Source: Heligmosomoides polygyrus polygyrus (taxonomy: Eukaryota; Nematoda; Chromadorea; Rhabditida; Heligmosomidae). Taken from it: 64,000 bases of DNA. The stretch is from NCBI GenBank assembly GCA_947396885.1, contig OX377204.1, positions 89,600,728-89,664,727 of the forward strand. Direction: 5' to 3'. This document shows positions 59,701 through 64,000 of the stretch, one piece after another (the stretch's first letter is position 1; every line of letters begins with the position of its first letter). A program made the position numbers and the translations under genes. The notes under the pieces were generated by a model. The model did no database searches. It saw nothing but the letters and a program-made list of their open reading frames with translations, and had not been told where the DNA came from.

Positions 59701-61332
59701 ATTCCTGTTTTTCTTGCACATTTTAAAATTTTGTGCAATATTGCATGCAACCGCGAGCTGCGAGCTCCTTGCCGTTCACGGTCTTACCAGGAGACTATCT
59801 CAGCGATATGTCGGAACGCTCCAAATGTCGTATATGGGCAGAATCGCCTCTCTCTCTCTAGGAAACAACAAAATGCAGGTATCTCGACGCCAATACAGCT
59901 CTGCGCAGAGTTAGGGGCGACGGAAATTGAACCGTTGGTGGCGTTAGCCCTCTGTTTCCACGCGGAGGGCGGGCTCATGTTGGCTGGAAACAGCGATAAC
60001 GAGCGAGCGGCGGTGGCGCAGTGGATAGAGAAGCGATGGTGGGAAGAAGTGGGTTGTGGTTCAATCGTTCTCGTTATTTCCAGCCTACTTGTTCCTCCCC
60101 TGAGCACAAGTAGAGGGCGAACGCCACCAACGATTCAAATTCCGTCGCCCTAACTCTGCGCAGAGCTGTATTGGGGTCGAGATACCTGCCTAGAGAGAGG
60201 CGATTCTGCCCATATACAACACTTGGGCTGTTCAGGCCTACCGTTGAGATAGTTTCCTGGTTATGCAAAATTACACAGACATTCATAGTGGTCCCATCCA
60301 ACTAGGACGTCGCCAGTTTTCTAATGCCATCGCTTAAGCCCTACTTTTATCTTCCAGGGTTCGTCCACATTGTCGTGAGCTGGTGCGCTTTTTCCACGAT
60401 AACACAGTACGTGTTGATGGACTGGGTGACGTGTGCTCCTACGCACTGATGGATGTCGCAAGACACGGAGACGTGAACTGGAATGGCGCTGCCGCTCAGC
60501 CAACAGCCGGTAAGCTAGGTGATAAGAGCTAGTCTCTTGTCTCCAGCTCTTTTTCGTTCTACTGCGTTTAGAAATTTCCGGCACTTTCCTAGTTGGGGGG
60601 AGGGCGTTTATTGCATGGGTCGGATTCATCAACGACTTACATAAATTTAACATAGAATTCACAGCGGAAAACGCAGATAATGCGGCTTATCGCTCACCAT
60701 ATCGCTTGATAACCCGCGCTATCAGGGATTTCGGTTGTAATTTTCTCTGTTAAATTGTTGTAAGTCGTTGATGAATTCGGCCCCAGGCGGTCTAATTCCA
60801 GATGGCGTCTATGTTCTATCTCGTTTCGACGCGGTAGTTTTTGGTCATATGGGATTTGTTTTTCGCCTTTTGCTGCACTATGTATCTAGACGAGTGGAAA
60901 GGTACTCCAGCTACTGAATAGTATTGCGAAGGTTCAATGCAAAAAAAAAAAACGAAAACCAATGAGTATCGAGTGGAGTGGCTTCGCAGAATAAAACGTG
61001 CCGCTGCATAAGGTAATGTTTCAGCTCCGGCGCTCGACGGGAAGACGGAGCTATCGGTGTTGCAGTTCGCGTCCAACAACCCCGAGTGGAAGGGTCCTCC
61101 AGCTACTGAACAGTTCTTGCAAAGGTTCAGAGCCAAGGTAAATCTCAGAAGTGTCCGAGAAACCTTGCGGTTAATTTAGAGCGTTAATGCCCTTTCCAGT
61201 TCGAACACGATTTCTATACCGCGGCAGATCCGGCCGGCATGCGTGCTGAGAGGAATCTTCTTTTGGACTCGATGCATTCGTTAGTTCCGTCTATGAGGAG
61301 GTCGACTCCATACTCCAGGAGTGCGGTGATAG
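46278..61332 (+). CDS. atg-9: ATG9, autophagy lipid scramblase, multi-exon, partial at both ends
   Basis: ATG9 is the only core autophagy protein that is integral to membranes. It is a trimeric scramblase that rides on Golgi-derived vesicles and works with ATG2 to grow the phagophore (family knowledge). Exons: 46278-46405, 47582-47744, 47810-47905, 50110-50214, 50303-50428, 50578-50667, 51602-51709, 53903-54000, 54060-54150, 54225-54367, 54432-54630, 56437-56592, 58641-58753, 60358-60509, 61025-61137, 61200-61332. The total is 2014 nt (671 codons), with no phase conflict at any junction. The first exon seen begins after a TTTTTCTTCAG acceptor, so the initiator exon is upstream and was not found. 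The last ends in phase 1 at GTATGT, so the C-terminal tail continues beyond. Introns carry SINEs, MITEs, a CR1 fragment and foldback repeats. Confidence 0.93.
46515..47427. mobile_element. TIR element, family N, copy in first atg-9 intron
   Basis: Starts TTTTCACATCGAATTTG and ends CCAATTCGACGTGAAAA. Subterminal GCGTGCTTCTTACAGG resembles the copy at 32.6 kb, and a core GGCGAGGACATGGCGCAGTC resembles its core. AT-rich. A degenerate third relative may lie at about 30160-30560. Confidence 0.6.
47810..51709 (+). CDS. atg-9: ATG9 exons, first two membrane helices and following loop
   Basis: Exons 47810-47905, 50110-50214, 50303-50428, 50578-50667 and 51602-51709. The first has the family motif FFTLVYEYHQGGGF then helix FNLVQFVFVV. 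The second reads FLQCIDYDVLF; the third is the second helix (LVVFSILVAIIFWILRVVK); the fourth has DAQLSNLTWHAVVQRICE. The fifth reads VQKHLHLKVDRDHITPFDLY. These are standard ATG9 blocks in their usual order, each phase-consistent. Confidence 0.95.
48348..48652 (+). mobile_element. SINE family S copy
   Basis: Head GCGCGTGTAGCGCTGTTGG, body GATACCGGACTTGTCTGG and CCCGTAGAAGTAGAACG, ending near AACGCCGTCCTTCATC. Diverged, with the B-box region altered. In an atg-9 intron. Confidence 0.75.
49088..49254. mobile_element. Palindromic MITE, family Q (second copy at 60618-60781)
   Basis: GATTCATCAACGACTTACAG at left and its near-complement CTGTAAGTTGTTGATGAATT at right. The second copy at 60618-60781 shares GGATTCATCAACGACTTAC and GTAAGTCGTTGATGAATTCGG. 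Both are in atg-9 introns. Confidence 0.75.
49253..49428 (-). mobile_element. SINE family S, truncated copy
   Basis: Minus-strand copy: TATCCTTTCCAAACAAGTCT and GGCGGGGAATCCGAACC, ending CTGCGCTACCACGCGTC, are the complements of the SINE middle, B-box and A-box. Confidence 0.75.
51995..52440 (-). pseudogene. CR1-like reverse transcriptase 3' fragment in an atg-9 intron
   Basis: The minus strand from about 52400 reads LLLENVQNSFTRKLMMR, then YYQMPNGAERAKILGLPSL with interruptions, the same C-terminal ORF2 region as in the intact LINE. Stops and shifts break it. It lies antisense to atg-9 between exons ending 51709 and starting 53903, next to a large foldback repeat. Confidence 0.65.
52622..53553. 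repeat. Large foldback element in an atg-9 intron, ~930 bp
   Basis: The arms (about 52622-52970 and 53215-53553) are inverted copies: GCTCGAAATGCTTTTGACTC and GAGTCAAAGCATTTCGAGC; GGCCACCATGGAGC and its complement. The 245-bp centre is unrelated. Frames inside the arms (for example 52683-52877) are by-products. Confidence 0.75.
53903..54630 (+). CDS. atg-9: ATG9 exons, central membrane core
   Basis: Exons 53903-54000, 54060-54150, 54225-54367 and 54432-54630. Landmarks are FIGPVPYLPNGLKSNLRRVL, SPWAGPYLKEEYKDLDNL, the hydrophobic FLNLIFFPLIFLYQILYSFF and YRLRHFNELDHELGTRLNR, then the helix IAFMAGAVAGVLAILSAWDE. Split codons are completed at each junction (GG/A, AG/G). The short introns (about 60-75 bp) contrast with the long repeat-filled ones elsewhere in the gene. 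Confidence 0.95.
54762..55058 (+). mobile_element. tRNA-derived SINE, near full-length (family S)
   Basis: The head is tRNA-like with A-box GTGTAGCGCAGTCGG and B-box TGGTTCGGATTTCC. The body contains AATTGGTACCAGACTTGTCT and CGTAGAAGTAGAATGCGTGG, and the tail is a (TCCTTTA)n repeat. A-box and B-box are the internal RNA polymerase III promoter. This copy best shows the whole unit, about 290 bp; it is in the atg-9 intron 54631-56436. Confidence 0.88.
55060..56436. other. atg-9 intronic sequence, no gene recognised
   Basis: AT-rich, with a short (TTTA)n run near 55957-55982. A minus frame at 55250-55696 (148 codons) has no recognised motif and no splice partners, so it is treated as chance. Confidence 0.5.
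56437..61137 (+). CDS. atg-9: ATG9 exons, last membrane helices and start of C-terminal domain
   Basis: Exons 56437-56592 (HVLTVISVCGVIMLVCHRLM, then HYVPSEWKGQ), 58641-58753 (FEQLFQLKWMFLLQELSSPV, then LTPFILLFW), 60358-60509 (VRPHCRELVRFFHDNTVRV, then GDVCSYALMDVARHGD) and 61025-61137 (LQFASNNPEWKGPPATEQF). All are hallmark ATG9 segments: the final helix, the re-entrant helix and the conserved CSYALMDVxxHG block. Phases 0, 2, 1 and 0 agree. Confidence 0.95.
57165..57268 (+). repeat. tRNA-like sequence (pseudo-tRNA or SINE head)
   Basis: A-box-like GTCGTGGAGCAATGGC and B-box-like GGGGTTCGGTTCTCC are correctly ordered about 35 bp apart, with TTTCATACGAAG between, resembling a CAT anticodon loop. 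The possible acceptor stem (GGCAA/TTGCC) is imperfect, so it is more likely a tRNA-derived repeat than a working tRNA. Confidence 0.4.
57478..57680. repeat. Dispersed repeat, two copies (57478-57680 and 59427-59617)
   Basis: Both contain TTGGAGCGCGCCAGCCAA or TTGGAAGCGCGCCAGCCAA, ACACATGCCAGCC, then ATTCAATGCGGTCTGATTGG or ACTCGATGTGGCATGATTGG, and end in ACATATACCGG or ACATGTACCG. Each has weak inverted ends. Atg-9 introns. Confidence 0.65.
57789..57990. repeat. Inverted repeat
   Basis: AGGTACACCCGCCCTGTGCT (57797 onward) and its near-complement AGCAGGGGCGGGTGTACCT (57963 onward) flank about 125 bp of non-coding sequence. Confidence 0.55.
58320..58454. mobile_element. PIF/Harbinger-like palindromic MITE (family M1)
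   Basis: Starts GGCTTATGTCATACC and ends GGTATGACACAGGCC with flanking TAA on each side. Inner arms are GAGCGAAGCCTA / TAGGCTTCGCT and CTCCCATATCGA / TCGATATGGGAG. Located in the atg-9 intron upstream of 58641. Confidence 0.78.
59787..60260. mobile_element. Foldback MITE family P, uninterrupted copy with tRNA-like core
   Basis: 474 bp from CCAGGAGACTATCTCAG to GAGATAGTTTCCTGG, flanked by TTA on both sides. The centre holds A-box-like GGTGGCGCAGTGGATAGAG and, about 40 bp on, GTGGTTCAATCG resembling a B-box. It is in the atg-9 intron just upstream of exon 60358. Confidence 0.8.
60882..60945 (+). pseudogene. atg-9: Decayed duplicate of an atg-9 exon segment
   Basis: CGAGTGGAAAGGTACTCC then AGCTACTGAATAG matches the atg-9 exon at 61085-61130 (CGAGTGGAAGGGTCCTCC, AGCTACTGAACAG), 196 bp upstream and inside the intron. 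A TAG replaces the CAG codon of the true exon in the same frame, so it cannot replace the exon. Confidence 0.75.
61200..61332 (+). CDS. atg-9: ATG9 exon, C-terminal tail
   Basis: After CCTTTCCAG the exon reads FEHDFYTAADPAGMRAERNL and then a Ser/Arg-rich stretch, ending in phase 1 at a GTATGT donor. This matches the less conserved tail after the ATG9 core. No convincing continuation was found in 61333-64000, which is repeats. Confidence 0.8.
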
Positions 61333-61531
61333 GTATGTATAGCAGCAGGATTATTTTATCTATTTATTTCATACAGTTAACAGATGTGCGCTCAACAAGA
61401 AACGGCGCAATGATACCACGGGAGGGGGGGGGGGGAAGCCCATGGGCATCGACCGACTTATTCGTAGCAGTCGGACATGGTGACGCGGAATTTCCCAAAT
61501 TGTACGCAAACTGACGCGTACATACGTGTAA

Positions 61532-61747
61532 GGCTCCGCTTATACTTCGTCACGGCGATGGCCACGCAAGGAGGCCAAATTAACCAATCGCCTCACACAA
61601 TCAATATGGCCACTATACGTGGCGTGGCGTCGCGCTAGGACGTAGTATAAACGGGGCCTAAGGGCATACCATCGTGCGACGCGATCCGATTAATTTGGCC
61701 ACTATACATACCGTCGCGTCGCTCGGCGTCGAGGTATAAACGGGGCC
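61532..61747. mobile_element. Two abutting PIF/Harbinger-like MITEs sharing one TAA (family M1)
   Basis: Copy one (61532-61658) starts GGCTCCGCTTATACTTC and ends GTATAAACGGGGCC; copy two (61662-61747) starts GGGCATACC and ends GGTATAAACGGGGCC. TAA lies left of the first, between them, and right of the second. This suggests the second inserted into the duplicated target of the first. Confidence 0.78.
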
Positions 61748-62309
61748 TAATGCAAGTTGCAGCGAGAGGGGCTTAAGTCAAAGGGGTAAAAACTCGTTCA
61801 AATGTGGGCTGGCCTCCTCATAGTAGCATTGCGCTCAAGAAACATAGGAAGAAACAATTAGTATCACTAGAATGGCAACGTTGGATATCGTAAATTGTTC
61901 CTAAATAATTGGACACAGGTTTCTTTTTATAGAATTTATATAGATAATGTACGGAGTAACTATCAATAGTATTGTTATCTGCTCACCTTGAATCCTACCC
62001 TATATTTACGCACCAGTTGGCCATGATGCCGCCTTTTACGTAATAGTGGTCCAAGGGCTATGAGTATTACGGGCTAAATTGGCTCGGAGGGAGGAGGGAT
62101 GACCTTCAAACACCTAGTCTCGTTGTTCCAACATTGAGCGAACTTTTTCTATGTAGACTGAATGCGTTAGGTTATGTTAAATTTTCCTGAAGCCATGTAT
62201 GAACACGTTAATCGTTGACAGGTTTGTACATGATAGTAGTCCAAGTGGCGCGGATCGCAATCTGTTGATCTGGCATCGGCGGTCAGTCGTCATTCATTTC
62301 ATTCTCTTC

Positions 62310-62840
62310 AGTTGTTGCGTGATTTAGCCTTATTTAGCTTATTGTTTCCGTTCTCTACTATTCTTTTTCTTCAGTCCTCTTATTCATTCATTCATTCCTC
62401 TCATAATTATTCTCCTTGCTCTTCTTCTTCATTTTCGTTTTCATTTATCCATTTATTACTCTTAATTCTTCTTCTTCTTACTCTTTTTCATTTTGTTCTT
62501 GATTCTTCTTCTTTTTCTTAGTCGTTCTACATCTTACTTGTTCTTCTTCCCCACTATTTTCCCCTCTTCTTCACTCTCGTTCTTCTTCGTATTCGTCGTC
62601 TTCATTCTTCTTCTCGATTCTTCTCCCTCTTCTTATTCACTCGTCGTGTTATTGATTCTTTTCCCCTCTCCTTCTTCACTCTTCTTTTTCTTCTTCTTCT
62701 CCTTCTCACTCGTCGTCTTCATTCTTCTTCCTGATACTTCTCCCTCTTCTTATTAACTCTTCGTCTTATTTTTCCCCTCTCCTTTTTCACTTTTCTCTTT
62801 TCTCTTCCTATTCTTAATTCTTCTTCTTACTCGTCGTCTT
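62310..62840. repeat. Pyrimidine-rich low-complexity tract
   Basis: About 530 bp of TTC/TCT-rich sequence on the + strand (many CTTCTTCTTC runs). The open frames in it (62312-62521, 62493-62756) are Phe/Ser/Leu-rich artefacts. It lies in the presumed atg-9 intron or downstream region. Confidence 0.85.
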
Positions 62841-63009
62841 ACGATTAGTGTAACTTTACACGCGAGTCAAATGGTGGAAAACCCCAAGGCATAATGCAAG
62901 TAAAGATCGGCTGACATGGGATCCGTTTCGTTTACGAAGCAGCGCACCATGGCCCTGTCTTGTTTGCTTGCAAATGGGCAGCGGTAGAGCGTACAGGTTG
63001 CACCCCGAG

Positions 63010-64000
63010 GGGCGCCTGGAGCGCAGTCGGAGGAGGCGACGCCTGTCACCTGCACCTGATACCAGGTTCCTGGTTCGGATTCCCCTCCCAGGCCAACCAA
63101 GCCCTCCACCCTTCTGGCGTCGGTGAATTGGTACCAGACTTGTCTGGGAAGGATAAAGCGCTGCGGAGGCAGACACAACTCCAACGCCGCGCGAACTGCA
63201 CTGGCGTCGCGCACGGTGCGCGGCGAAATTGGACCAGTTGTCGCGGTCCGACCGCCTCCGACAGGGACGGCTAGTGATTCGCGCTAGAGTGCGCGCCAGT
63301 GAGGTTGAACAAGGAAGGAGACAGGAGATGAGGGTGAGACAAGTTTGATGTCTAATGAAAGGGAAGTGGGAGTAACTGTTAACAGAGTGCGATAGGAATC
63401 AGACTCAATCTCATTTCAAATGAGAAGGGAAATGGTCAAGGATCTGGTGAGGGAAAATCGGAACAGGAACTGGGACGGGATTACTAACTAGAAGTCTCGG
63501 TAGCAAGTGTTTGTAAGTTTTTCAGATTTTCTCTTAATTACACTTGAACGTCACCAACCCTCTTGTCATAGTTCACGTGCAATGCTGTTGGCAAGCATCC
63601 CCTTAGCAAACGCTAAGGATCTACTTAGTTCTCCAATCTACAAGCAGAGGAAGAGGTATTTTACTGCTTCTTTTTTCTTCCAAACGCCTCCACCAAGAGA
63701 GTTCCTCTTCCATTTCATTTCGGGCTCCCTGTGGTAAAAAAACTAGTCCTGGAGCTCAAACACTGGCAAAATCTCGTGCTTCGCGGCTAACCACGCGTCA
63801 CCGAGCGCACGTCCGCGTTTCAACGCTGCGACGTCGCATGCGGCTAGCGCGCGGCGTCGCGTTGGAGTTACGTCCTGGAGCCAAAGCGCTGACTCGTTTG
63901 TCGGCTGCCCACCTCAAGTCATTGTATGGGCAAATGCGCACTCAGCTCGCCCCCACGACATCCCGTAGAAGTAGAATGCGTCGCGCATCCCAAAGGGGAT
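63010..64000 (+). mobile_element. SINE family S, split by a MULE-like insertion, running off the window
   Basis: Head and middle at 63010-63163 (GAGCGCAGTCGGAGGAGG, TGGTTCGGATTCCC) resume at 63883-64000 (GTCATTGTATGGGCAAATGC, then CGTAGAAGTAGAATGCGT). The 719 bp between is the MULE-like element. Confidence 0.85.
63164..63882. mobile_element. Probable Mutator-like (MULE) non-autonomous element with 9-bp duplication
   Basis: 719 bp splits a SINE and is flanked by a perfect 9-bp duplication AAAGCGCTG (63155-63163, 63883-63891). Other SINE copies show a single AAAGCGCT at this point. Ends are imperfect inverted repeats: ACTCCAACGCCGCGCG near the left end, and GCGCGGCGTCGCGTTGGAGT near the right. 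No transposase is visible; frames inside (for example 63507-63737) are unrecognised. Confidence 0.7.

Noticed and set aside
62312..62756. Phe/Ser/Leu-rich frames resembling membrane proteins
   Set aside because: Translation of a pyrimidine-rich low-complexity tract.
63507..63737. Next atg-9 exon or captured gene inside the MULE-like element
   Set aside because: No ATG9 motif, no convincing splice sites, and the sequence is inside the inserted element.

Overview
This window looks like intron-rich nematode DNA, most likely from a clade V parasitic worm (strongylid or hookworm-like). The evidence is short exons joined at TTTCAG/TTGCAG/TTTTAAG acceptors, introns of up to several kb packed with repeats, and nematode-type CR1 and RTE retrotransposons, mariner elements and tRNA-derived SINEs. 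There is no sign of bacterial genes, and most long open frames here are repeat-derived or chance frames. I infer the clade; I could not confirm it by search.

Two host genes, both on the + strand, account for nearly all believable coding sequence. The first is an anillin (about 0.95 kb to at least 28.55 kb, probably to 36.7 kb). I traced 21 exons. From the third exon to the twenty-first every splice phase agrees, giving a low-complexity N-terminal half, a coiled linker, the anillin homology domain and a PH domain. One small exon is probably missing between exons 2 and 3. The 5' end lies outside the window and the last PH segment is only tentatively placed at 36.64 kb. The second gene is atg-9 (46.28 kb to at least 61.33 kb). 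I traced 16 phase-consistent exons (2014 nt) covering the cytosolic N-terminus, the membrane core and the start of the C-terminal tail. Its first and last exons were not found.

The introns and the 9-kb intergenic stretch (about 37-46 kb) are a dense nest of mobile DNA. Present are: one CR1-like LINE with both ORFs open (17.0-21.3 kb, antisense in an anillin intron); CR1 fragments at 37.2-37.8 and 52.0-52.4 kb and an RTE fragment at 43.0-43.6 kb; five Tc1/mariner-type elements or relics; a piggyBac-like MITE with TTAA ends; two families of palindromic MITEs with 3-bp TWA duplications; a probable non-autonomous Mutator-like element with a 9-bp duplication; many copies of one tRNA-derived SINE; and numerous long inverted-repeat (foldback) elements. 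Several insertions are nested, and copies elsewhere in the window give the uninterrupted pre-insertion sequence.

Nothing links the two genes in one pathway: anillin organises actomyosin and septins at the cleavage furrow, and ATG9 is the autophagy lipid scramblase. The most interesting material lies in the repeats: PIF/Harbinger-like MITEs with a tRNA-like core, a repeat with its tRNA-like part at the 3' end, a recurring small hairpin at foldback ends, and a decayed duplicate of an atg-9 exon.
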